The notes beneath the pieces were generated by a model that had not been told where the DNA came from, searched no databases, and saw nothing but the letters and a program-made list of their open reading frames with translations. Source: Ornithomonoglobus_A sp034090805 (lineage in GTDB: Bacteria > Bacillota > Clostridia > UBA1381). Taken from it: a stretch of 17,889 nt of DNA. Location: positions 1 through 17,889 of the forward strand of contig JAXDRV010000079.1 in assembly GCA_034090805.1 (NCBI GenBank), read 5' to 3'. The translations under genes were made by a program, and so were the position numbers. Shown here in pieces: positions 1-6,624 of this stretch (position 1 is the stretch's first letter; each line of letters begins with the position of its first letter).

Positions 1-27
1 AATATTTTGAGAGCAAAATATTTATTT
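1..27. repeat. Intergenic hairpin repeat, copy A (cut by window edge)
   Basis: These 27 bases are identical to 15114-15140. In the complete copy they form a 13-bp inverted repeat around the loop GAGAGC; here the outer part of the left arm lies outside the window. A further 14-base match (125-138 here, 15141-15154 there) shows that both sites carry the same larger repeat, with 97 extra bases between the two halves in this copy. No long T-run follows, so it is not an obvious terminator. The family is unknown to me; a REP/MITE-like element is an inference. Confidence 0.7.
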
Positions 28-29
28 GG

Positions 30-70
30 GGTGCAAGGAGTTTTTCATATTTATGAAAAAACCTTGCACC
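30..70. repeat. Inverted repeat / hairpin in the 97-bp insert (first of two)
   Basis: Arms GGTGCAAGG (30-38) and CCTTGCACC (62-70) pair perfectly, followed after a small internal loop (A39 G40 against A61) by TTTTTCAT (41-48) pairing with ATGAAAAA (53-60) around a 4-nt loop. It directly abuts the next hairpin at 71. Together the two make up almost the whole segment that is missing from the related repeat at 15109-15154. Confidence 0.75.
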
Positions 71-126
71 TGAACAATTATGAAACGCTTTTAAGCCGCT
101 ATGCGGCTGCGTTTCATAATTGTTCA
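71..126. repeat. Long inverted repeat / hairpin in the 97-bp insert (second of two)
   Basis: An 18-bp perfect stem (71-88 with 109-126) encloses a second stem, AGCCGC (94-99) with GCGGCT (103-108) around loop TAT, leaving only a 5-nt bulge (89-93) on one side. This makes about 24 bp of stem. There is no T-run on either side, so it is not a typical terminator. A folded small RNA, a DNA cruciform or a mobile palindromic element are all possible. Confidence 0.75.
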
Positions 127-147
127 GCAGTCATTAAATAATGCAAT

Positions 148-200
148 TATACGCTTGATTATGTTTTAATTTAATTATACAGAACTTAATCAAGCGTATA
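148..200. repeat. Inverted repeat with 14-bp arms, 25-nt AT-rich loop
   Basis: Bases 148-161 are perfectly complementary to 187-200 (core TACGCTTGATTA / TAATCAAGCGTA), separated by 162-186. It lies downstream of the minus-strand transporter gene, so it could help end or protect that transcript, but no clear T-run follows on the minus strand. Function is inference. Confidence 0.55.
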
Positions 201-203
201 TTG

Positions 204-362
204 TTATCTATTAGGAAGTTTCTCAATAGCAAAAAAGTCACTTTGAGAGAAGAACGGATTCTCTGAATAACGGTATATTATGCGCCGATGGAGCTTGCCT
301 TTATGTCCAAATCGGAAGCATTTGCCAATATCACGTTTAAAACGAATCTGCCGTTGGCATAC
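204..362 (-). pseudogene. Possible start-less gene remnant after the transporter
   Basis: Directly after the transporter stop the minus strand stays open for 52 codons in one frame, ending in a TAA at 204-206. The frame contains no ATG, GTG or TTG and follows a TGA, so it cannot be a complete gene. The translation is basic and aromatic (it ends in FFAIEKLPNR). A second frame also reads NEYANGRFVLNVILANASDL before stopping. I do not recognise either. It could be the tail of a decayed gene, or chance. The stretch 1-365 contains nothing else that I can call a gene. Confidence 0.2.
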
Positions 363-365
363 TCA

Positions 366-1583
366 TTATTTTTTCATTTCTCTTACCTGTTTATTCCACG
401 GCTTTACGCATAAAAAGCATACAACTGTTCCCAAAGCTGCAATGACAAGCCAGATAAATAACGTAAAGCTCCAGCCGAAGCTTTCGGACAGCACCGCTAT
501 CCCGTAGGTTGATATGGCGCTCCCTATGTATGTACATGAATTTAGTATTCCGGACACGGTCGATACTATTCCCGCTTTTTTAAAAAACGGCGGTATCATG
601 CAAATGATGATTAAATTCACTCCGTGCATACAACCCGTCAGCAGCGCCGAAAGCAAAACCGAAAGAGCCGCATTCTTGCCTGAAACAAACATCAAAAGCA
701 ACGCCGCTGCCATGCCTCCTCCGAAAAATATGCCTGCACACATCATGGGGTTTGTGAATTTCTTGATATACAGCTTTGAAGCGAACTGAATACATAATAT
801 GCTGAATATCGGAAGAATAACACCGGTTAAAATCGATATTATGTTGCTTATGTTATATGTTTCCGAAATGTACGACGGCATCCATGTTGTAACACCGTCT
901 CTCAGCATTCCCTGCAATATTATGGCAAGCATTATGCCTATCATAACAATATTGAATAATTCCGAAATTTTCATGCTTTTTTTCTGTTGGATTTGTTCCC
1001 GCCGGACGGGCTGCACGTCACAGGCAAATTTATTCCATAAGAAAATCATCAGTATTCCGCAGAGTGCCGAAAAGACAAACACCGACCTCCAGCCGAATGC
1101 CGATATTAAAACAGGCGATAGGAAATATACCGCCATTGTTCCGAGATTTCCGCCCCAGGAAACCCTTGATGATGCTATCTTATAATCCTCATCAGACAGA
1201 ACCGTTGACATTATTTTCACGAGCGGAGGCCACATAAAGCTTTGCGCAAATCCGTTTACACACCACACCGCTGTCATAAGATACGGATTTCCGCATAACG
1301 GAATCAGCAGATTCATCATAACCGTAACAATAAGACCGCCGAAAACAAGCCTTTTGGGCGAAAATTTATCCCCGCATATGCCGCTTATTACCTGTCCCAC
1401 ACCGTAAGTGATAAAGCTGCCGGTCAATGACATTGACAGAAGGCTCCTTGCAAAGCCGGTTTCCTTTTCCATTTCCGATATAATTGCGCCGTAATTTATT
1501 CTTGTTATATAGCTTATCATATATGTTATTACAAAAAGCAATATAAGCGCATTAACGTCTTTTCTGCTTGCTAATTTATTCAC
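366..1583 (-). CDS. Major facilitator transporter, organophosphate/sugar-phosphate (OPA) type
   Basis: A 405-residue polytopic membrane protein with about 12 hydrophobic segments. The N-terminal RINYGAIISEM stretch and the loop GDKFSPKRLVFGG between helices 2 and 3 resemble GlpT/UhpT-type antiporters, which exchange organic phosphates for phosphate; the exact substrate cannot be read. It starts with GTG, which overlaps the stop of the upstream DeoR gene in a GTGA arrangement. AAGGAGG lies about 9 bases before the start, so the two are translationally coupled and surely co-transcribed from the promoter at 2409-2437. The DeoR C-terminal domain senses sugar phosphates, which fits a phosphorylated substrate. 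A uronate/glycoside transporter of the MFS is the alternative, given the neighbouring uxuAB and hydrolase genes. Family call firm, substrate not. Confidence 0.8.
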   Translation of the reverse strand: MNKLASRKDVNALILLFVITYMISYITRINYGAIISEMEKETGFARSLLSMSLTGSFITYGVGQVISGICGDKFSPKRLVFGGLIVTVMMNLLIPLCGNPYLMTAVWCVNGFAQSFMWPPLVKIMSTVLSDEDYKIASSRVSWGGNLGTMAVYFLSPVLISAFGWRSVFVFSALCGILMIFLWNKFACDVQPVRREQIQQKKSMKISELFNIVMIGIMLAIILQGMLRDGVTTWMPSYISETYNISNIISILTGVILPIFSILCIQFASKLYIKKFTNPMMCAGIFFGGGMAAALLLMFVSGKNAALSVLLSALLTGCMHGVNLIIICMIPPFFKKAGIVSTVSGILNSCTYIGSAISTYGIAVLSESFGWSFTLFIWLVIAALGTVVCFLCVKPWNKQVREMKK

Positions 1584-2362
1584 TTGCTATGTCCTCCTTG
1601 TGATTTACCGATATGGATTTTTATATCATTTTTTTTGTACAGCTCAATCAGCTTTTCCGGAATATCGCAATCAGTTACATAATCAAAATCATTTTTCATA
1701 TCATCAAGCTTAAGCAGTGCCGTTTTTTCAAATTTGCTGCTGTCGGCAAGGATTATGCTTTTTTCGGAAATCTTCATCATTGCCTTTTGTATCTGATACA
1801 GATCATGCTGATAGTCAAATATTCCGTATTCCAAAGACACCGCCGTAGGGCATATGAATGACTTTTGAATATGAAGATGCTCAAGCATATTCAGTGTGAG
1901 TGAACCGTAAAACGCATTTTCCTTTTGCATATACTGACCGCCGCATAAAATAACACTGAATTGAGAACTTAGGATATTAAACACATCCATAGAGTGAGTT
2001 ATGACGGTTAAATTCGTGAATTTCGTTTTCAGAACCTCCGCAAATGCCGCTGCCGTGCTCCCGGAATCGATACCGATAATATCTCCTTCTTCAACCAGCT
2101 CCGCAGCTTTCTGCGCTAAATTTTTCTTCCCGCTATCAAACTGTTCCATTCGTTCATCAAGATTGTAAAAAGGCTTTACGCCGTTCTTTGAAACTGCTCC
2201 GCCGTGTACTCTTAACAGCTGCCCCGCCTGTTCCATGGTCAGCAAATCTCTGCGTATCGTTTCTATCGATACTCCGAATATTGAAACAAGCTCTGACGTA
2301 ACGACAGCACCGTTGTTGTTTATCATTGCAAAAATTTTATCTTGGCGCTCATGTGCAAACAT
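1580..2362 (-). CDS. DeoR-family transcriptional regulator
   Basis: 260 residues, the usual DeoR length. The N-terminal winged helix-turn-helix (about 5-57) has the family signature around VSIETIRRDLLTMEQAGQLL and RVHGGA. The C-terminal sugar-phosphate-sensing domain (about 78-235) has the DSGST phosphate loop at 99-103 and a later LADSSKF stretch. Members usually repress a sugar operon and release DNA when a phosphorylated sugar binds. It is followed by the transporter with a 4-base overlap, so it most likely controls its own operon. A GGAGGT ribosome site lies before the ATG. The effector cannot be told; the OPA-type transporter suggests a phosphorylated sugar or glycerol-type compound. Whether it also controls the hydrolase or uxuAB is open. 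Confidence 0.9.
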   Translation of the reverse strand: MFAHERQDKIFAMINNNGAVVTSELVSIFGVSIETIRRDLLTMEQAGQLLRVHGGAVSKNGVKPFYNLDERMEQFDSGKKNLAQKAAELVEEGDIIGIDSGSTAAAFAEVLKTKFTNLTVITHSMDVFNILSSQFSVILCGGQYMQKENAFYGSLTLNMLEHLHIQKSFICPTAVSLEYGIFDYQHDLYQIQKAMMKISEKSIILADSSKFEKTALLKLDDMKNDFDYVTDCDIPEKLIELYKKNDIKIHIGKSQGGHSK

Positions 2363-2408
2363 TTGTATTTACCTCCAACTATATTCAATGATATGCAATT
2401 ATATACAC

Positions 2409-2437
2409 ATAATATCACACAAATGCAACAATGTCAA
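2409..2437 (-). promoter_or_regulatory. Promoter of the DeoR-transporter operon
   Basis: On the minus strand: -35 TTGACA (2432-2437), a 17-base spacer, -10 TATTAT (2409-2414), with TGTG one base before the -10 (extended -10). It fires toward the regulator, whose ATG is at 2362. No clear operator palindrome was found around it. Confidence 0.75.
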
Positions 2438-2486
2438 GCTTTTTGGTAAAAAATTATAGATAAAAAGGCTGAAAAAAATAGACCGA

Positions 2487-2528
2487 TTAAAAAATCAATA
2501 AAATAAGCCGGAGCAAAATACTCCGGCT
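2487..2528 (-). terminator. Terminator of the GH106-like gene
   Basis: Perfect 8-bp stem AGCCGGAG (2506-2513) / CTCCGGCT (2521-2528) with a 7-nt loop. Read on the minus strand it is followed by a U-rich tail (2487-2505). It lies 25 bases past the hydrolase stop, and so separates that gene from the DeoR operon. Confidence 0.8.
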
Positions 2529-2552
2529 GTGATTTATTATTCAATTGTGAGG

Positions 2553-5246
2553 TCATATGCTCGTTTCAACAAAGCAATAATCATCGTCCCACTGCTGTTC
2601 GGCATTTGCGCTCCACAGGCACGATTCCTTGAAGAACGAGGACGGGCATACGGCATAGCACTCTCCCTCTTTAAGGTGATGCGGCCCCAACAGATTCCGC
2701 AGATTATTTATCAAGGTAAGCTTTATTTTCGTTTTGCCGCTTGCGCCGAAATCCTTAAGGCTCAGGCGGTCTGATGTCAGCATAACCTTTTCCGTGCCGT
2801 TTATTTCAACACGCACGGCATTTATGCCCTTTCGTGAAAGCTCAAGAACGGGGTTCTCTCCGATAATATCAACTTCGCCCTCAAGCGTCATCTCGCCGCA
2901 GAAAAACGGGAAGCCCTGCTGTTCTATGTTTTCGGTGCGCAGATATTCCTTCGGTGCGTCAATCGCAAATCCGCCGTGATAACGGACGGCATTTTTGTCA
3001 AGCTTTGTCATGCTGCCGTCTGTACGAACACTGAAATCGCCGGTAAGGTAAATCGCCTCGATTTCCATGTCGTAAACAAGCTTGTTTTTCTCGCTTTCAA
3101 ATATAAAGCTCTTTCGTCTGTCCTCATAAAATTTCTCCGGCTGAACAAAATCACAGTCGAATGAAATAATATTTTCTCCCAAGGTGACGTATTTTGCAAT
3201 GTCCGTCTTTTTGAAGCTTTTATCAGCAAAATAACCGCACACGTTTTTATCGATTGCCTGACCGTTGACCTTTATATCAAATTTTTCCGGCGTTTCGCAT
3301 ACAAGGAACAATTCACTCGGAATGTAATCTATTTCAACGTGATAATCCTGATGGATTTTAACCGCTCTTTCGAGTGCGTTTGCTCTTTCGCATATGTTTA
3401 AGACATAGCCGTTTTTCTCCTGCAATTCGCCGTCAAAATAGTAATCGCACCTATCGAGCGTGAGTGCATTTTCGGTGTGAGATGCAAGCTTAAATTCGCC
3501 CGACGGTCTGATGTATGACGGCTCTGCCGCAATTTTCGGCATGTTTTCGCTTCCGTCCTCAATGATCATCAGACTTCCCCACGGCTCAAACTCATGACTG
3601 CCGTTAAATTCAAGCAGATCCCCCGAATAAATATCAAGAGCTTTTCCGCTTACGTTTAATTCGGCATTTTCGTAATTTGCGGAGGTATTGACGAAATAAT
3701 GAACGTTAAATCCGTCAAAGCCACGTTTTGTGTATGTAATGTTTTCGTTATTTATAATGCCGTTTGGAGCAAGGCTGTCGGCGGTGACGATTTCGCCGCC
3801 TGTTTCCGTAAATTCAGCCAAAAGCTTTTCGGTGTTTTCAAGCAGAATATCGCAGCTGTCGCAGATAACCTTTGAATAGCTTTGTCTGCCTATGATTATT
3901 TTTCCGTCCTTAACCTCTGCGTGACGCTCCATAATGGTTTCATCGCCGAAGTGATACAATATGTGCTTGCGCTCCAGAGTTTTTACAGTATTCATAAGCT
4001 TGTCGTTAAGCGTATTTATGGATGAGGAGTCTATGTCGTCATACAGCGACCATGCCGTTGTCTGAGGGTGCAGCACAAGTACGTCTGTTTTCTTTTCGCC
4101 CTGCGAAAGTATCATGCCCTCTCTTGACATTGCATCGTTGAATTTATCATATTCGCTCCACCACGGCTGCTGATAATACATCGCCGGAGGATAGTCACGT
4201 TTTCTGATGCCTCTGAGCGAATATCCCTCAAGGTGCTGACAAAGAAGATTAATGCCATGCACCATCTGCCACTCAAAAATTCCCTTAAGCTCCGCAAGGC
4301 TTACATTGTGACCGCAAAGAGCAAAGGTTTCCGACAAAACATGATCCTTTCCGAGCTGCTCACATACGGACGATACCTGCATCGGTGTAAAGCAGTCGCA
4401 AATGTTTCTTCCGAGCCAGTCCATTCCGGGTATGTGCATATACTCGTAATGCGGCATACAAGCTCCGTTTGATATAAGCTGACTTTCGAGAGATTCCTCC
4501 GACACCAAATGCCCCGTAAGCTTAAGATTTCGTTCACTGCACCAATCGTAAATCTGCTTCATGTATGCTTCGGAGAATAAATCCGTAACCATTTTCCAGA
4601 ATTTAATTCTTGTATGCTTGTAATCTCCGACAGGCAAAAACAGGGCTTCGAGGTTTTCGAGAATATTTTCCCCGTATCTGTCCGCATATTCCTCCTCAAA
4701 AACAAAGCTCCACGGTATTCCATTTCTCGAAATCTGCGGCTCATCGGTGAAAAAACCTTCTATTTCATCGGCGTATTTTTCGTAATAAGGCTCATACGTG
4801 GATTTTATAAATTCGGCTATAACCTTTTTGTCGAGAGTATCAACATAAAAAGGGTTTACATCATAATAAAACCAGTGTTCGCCGCATTTTCCTATTACAT
4901 TTTCCTGCGGCTTTTCGTCTGTCATGCGCAGATATTTTTGCTGATATTCTACGCCCAAGCCGTTGACGGCACCGTTTCCGAAGCCGCTCGGCCAGCCGTT
5001 TTCGTCATATGCCCATGCACCCATGCCGCATTTGCGTGCGGCATCAGATGCGGCGTCAATATTTTCAAACCATTCCTCGCCCATGTATTCTGTTTGAAGT
5101 CCGCCTCGTGCGTGCATAAAAAAGCCGCCGATGCCGACCTCGTGCATCATGCGCACCTGCTCTGATGTTTCCTCTATATCAAGCTTTTCGTTCCAGCTCC
5201 AAAACGGAATCGGACGGTACTTGTTCGGTACGTTTTTAAAATCCAT
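2553..5246 (-). CDS. Large glycoside hydrolase, GH106 (alpha-L-rhamnosidase)-like
   Basis: 897 residues with no signal peptide, so probably cytoplasmic. The N-terminal TIM-barrel-like part carries PFWSWNEKLD (14-23), GIGGFFMHARGGL (38-50), YDENGWPSGF (80-89), EGFFTDEPQ (163-171) and SETF (305-308), a set typical of GH106-related proteins. DVLVLHP near 388 opens a middle domain, and the C-terminal half is beta-rich, as in family members with sugar-binding-like domains. GH106 enzymes remove alpha-L-rhamnose from pectic and other glycans, but many relatives are uncharacterised, so rhamnosidase activity is only a family-based guess. The gene runs divergently from uxuAB and shares its control region. 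This suggests that its substrate also yields a hexuronate, for example a rhamnose-uronate oligosaccharide. The ATG has CAGGAG upstream. Acidic residues in FFTDEP and SETF are candidate catalytic groups, unproven. Confidence 0.75.
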   Translation of the reverse strand: MDFKNVPNKYRPIPFWSWNEKLDIEETSEQVRMMHEVGIGGFFMHARGGLQTEYMGEEWFENIDAASDAARKCGMGAWAYDENGWPSGFGNGAVNGLGVEYQQKYLRMTDEKPQENVIGKCGEHWFYYDVNPFYVDTLDKKVIAEFIKSTYEPYYEKYADEIEGFFTDEPQISRNGIPWSFVFEEEYADRYGENILENLEALFLPVGDYKHTRIKFWKMVTDLFSEAYMKQIYDWCSERNLKLTGHLVSEESLESQLISNGACMPHYEYMHIPGMDWLGRNICDCFTPMQVSSVCEQLGKDHVLSETFALCGHNVSLAELKGIFEWQMVHGINLLCQHLEGYSLRGIRKRDYPPAMYYQQPWWSEYDKFNDAMSREGMILSQGEKKTDVLVLHPQTTAWSLYDDIDSSSINTLNDKLMNTVKTLERKHILYHFGDETIMERHAEVKDGKIIIGRQSYSKVICDSCDILLENTEKLLAEFTETGGEIVTADSLAPNGIINNENITYTKRGFDGFNVHYFVNTSANYENAELNVSGKALDIYSGDLLEFNGSHEFEPWGSLMIIEDGSENMPKIAAEPSYIRPSGEFKLASHTENALTLDRCDYYFDGELQEKNGYVLNICERANALERAVKIHQDYHVEIDYIPSELFLVCETPEKFDIKVNGQAIDKNVCGYFADKSFKKTDIAKYVTLGENIISFDCDFVQPEKFYEDRRKSFIFESEKNKLVYDMEIEAIYLTGDFSVRTDGSMTKLDKNAVRYHGGFAIDAPKEYLRTENIEQQGFPFFCGEMTLEGEVDIIGENPVLELSRKGINAVRVEINGTEKVMLTSDRLSLKDFGASGKTKIKLTLINNLRNLLGPHHLKEGECYAVCPSSFFKESCLWSANAEQQWDDDYCFVETSI

Positions 5247-5302
5247 AAAATTACTCCTGACTTATTTATTTTAATTTAGGAAATTACCTATTTTATGCGT
5301 TA

Positions 5303-5331
5303 AGTATATCATAAACCAATAAGATATTCAA
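5303..5331 (-). promoter_or_regulatory. Promoter of the GH106-like gene
   Basis: Minus strand: -35 TTGAAT (5326-5331), a 17-base spacer, -10 TATACT (5303-5308), with TATG one base before the -10. The start would lie near 5296, giving about a 50-base leader. An imperfect palindrome TAGGAAATTACCTA (5277-5290) falls just downstream and could be a repressor site (weak). Confidence 0.75.
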
Positions 5332-5354
5332 TACCTAATATCAAAAATTTGAAG

Positions 5355-5388
5355 TTTTTAGCTTGTATACAAGTATACAGGCTAAAAA
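5355..5388. promoter_or_regulatory. 34-bp inverted-repeat operator, GntR-like TTGTATACAAG core
   Basis: Two 16-base arms (5355-5370 and 5373-5388) are complementary except for one G-T pair, around a 2-base centre. The left part contains the perfect 12-bp palindrome CTTGTATACAAG (5362-5373), of the kind bound by GntR-family (FadR/UxuR/KdgR-like) regulators. A second overlapping GTATAC lies at 5373-5378. The site sits at about -59 to -92 from the predicted hydrolase start and -105 to -138 from the uxuA start, so it is placed upstream of both promoters. No GntR gene is in the window. Confidence 0.6.
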
Positions 5389-5457
5389 TAGATAAAATTA
5401 ATATTTATTGATAAATATACACAAAATAAATACCATCTAATTATGCAATATTAATAC

Positions 5458-5486
5458 TTGAATATATATTTAAAGTATGGTAGTAT
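5458..5486 (+). promoter_or_regulatory. Promoter of uxuAB
   Basis: -35 TTGAAT (5458-5463), a 17-base spacer, -10 TAGTAT (5481-5486), with TATG one base before it (extended -10). ATACTT (5454-5459) and AAGTAT (5473-5478) form an inverted repeat overlapping the -35 and the spacer. The leader to the uxuA ATG is about 45 bases and contains a small hairpin, GCCGC/GCGGC (5510-5522), just before the GGAGG site. Confidence 0.7.
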
Positions 5487-5538
5487 ATAGATAATAAATG
5501 ATTTGTGCCGCCGCATAGCGGCAGAATGGAGGATTATT

Positions 5539-6624
5539 ATGGAAATGACATTACGCTGGTACGGACCGGGATACGATTCGGTAACATTGGAGCAGATACG
5601 GCAGATTCCCGGAGTTAAGGGAGTAATTACAACGCTGATGGGAAAACAGGCGGGGGAGCTTTGGACGCTTGAGGAAATACTCGATTTAAAGAAAACGGTT
5701 GAGGAGGCGGGACTGAAGATTGCCGGGATTGAGTCGGTGAATGTATCGGACGATATAAAAATCGGCACTCCCAAGCGTGAGGAGCATATCGCAAATTACA
5801 TAGCCACGCTTGAAAATCTCGGAAAAGCGGACATACACATGGTATGCTACAACTTCATGCCGGTTTTTGACTGGACGAGAACGGACATGGCAAGACCGAG
5901 AAAGGACGGCTCGACGGTACTTGCATACAATCAGGAAACAGTCGATAAAATCGACCCGCAGAACATGAAGGAGTCTGTGGAAAAAATGTCGAACGGATTT
6001 ATTATGCCCGGCTGGGAGCCGGAGAGATTAGAGCATCTGGAAAAGCTGTTCGGAGCGTATGCCGATACCGATGCGGAAAAGCTGTTTAATAATCTTGTGT
6101 ATTTTCTTGAGGCGATAGGCGATGTATGCGAAAAATACGATATAAGAATGGGTATACACCCGGACGATCCCGCATGGCCGATTTTCGGGCTTCCGAGAAT
6201 TATCACAAACAAGGAGCAGGTGGAAAGGCTTTTGAGAGCGGTTGACAAGCCGTATAACGGTATTACGCTTTGCACAGGCTCGCTCGGCTCGAATCCGAAG
6301 AATGATATTGTCGGAATTATAAAGGCGGCAAAGGGGAGGATACCGTTTGCCCATGTGAGAAATCTGAAATACAATTACGACGGTGATTTTGAGGAGGCGG
6401 CGCATCTGTCGTCGGACGGCTCGATGGATATGCACGCAATAATGAAAGCGCTTTATGAAACGGGCTTTGACGCAGTTATACGTCCCGACCATGGCAGAAT
6501 GGTCTGGGGAGAAAAGGCAATGCCCGGCTACGGCCTTTACGACAGAGCAATGGGAGCGGCGTATCTCCAGGGACTTTGGGAGGCTATCGATAAGGAAAAC
6601 GGACAGAGGGGTAATCGGAAATGA
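5539..6624 (+). CDS. uxuA: Mannonate dehydratase
   Basis: 361 residues, near the length of the Bacillus-type enzyme. It dehydrates D-mannonate to 2-keto-3-deoxy-D-gluconate in hexuronate breakdown, in the cytoplasm, with a divalent metal. The N-terminus MTLRWYGPGYDSVTLEQIRQ is characteristic. Expected metal ligands are visible: His207 in GIHPDDPAWP, Cys245 in CTGSLG, His272 in FAHVRN and Asp317 in RPDHGRMVWGE. The ATG at 5539 is chosen over an in-frame ATG 12 codons upstream because GGAGG (5528-5532) sits 6 bases before it, and the upstream start lacks a ribosome site and falls in the predicted leader. The stop overlaps the uxuB start (ATGA), so the two are coupled. Glucuronate isomerase, KDG kinase and aldolase genes are not in the window. 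Confidence 0.96.
   Translation: MEMTLRWYGPGYDSVTLEQIRQIPGVKGVITTLMGKQAGELWTLEEILDLKKTVEEAGLKIAGIESVNVSDDIKIGTPKREEHIANYIATLENLGKADIHMVCYNFMPVFDWTRTDMARPRKDGSTVLAYNQETVDKIDPQNMKESVEKMSNGFIMPGWEPERLEHLEKLFGAYADTDAEKLFNNLVYFLEAIGDVCEKYDIRMGIHPDDPAWPIFGLPRIITNKEQVERLLRAVDKPYNGITLCTGSLGSNPKNDIVGIIKAAKGRIPFAHVRNLKYNYDGDFEEAAHLSSDGSMDMHAIMKALYETGFDAVIRPDHGRMVWGEKAMPGYGLYDRAMGAAYLQGLWEAIDKENGQRGNRK

Noticed and set aside
1..200. CRISPR array or tandem repeat array at the window start
   Set aside because: The elements are different inverted repeats, not regularly spaced direct repeats with unique spacers.
280..507. 75-codon forward open frame spanning the transporter 3' end
   Set aside because: No ribosome site, and half of it is antisense to the transporter gene.
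4614..5165. 183-codon open frame antisense to the GH106-like gene
   Set aside because: It is fully inside a well-supported gene on the other strand, has no ribosome site or recognisable motif, and its hydrophobic, aromatic-rich translation follows from the codon use of the real gene.
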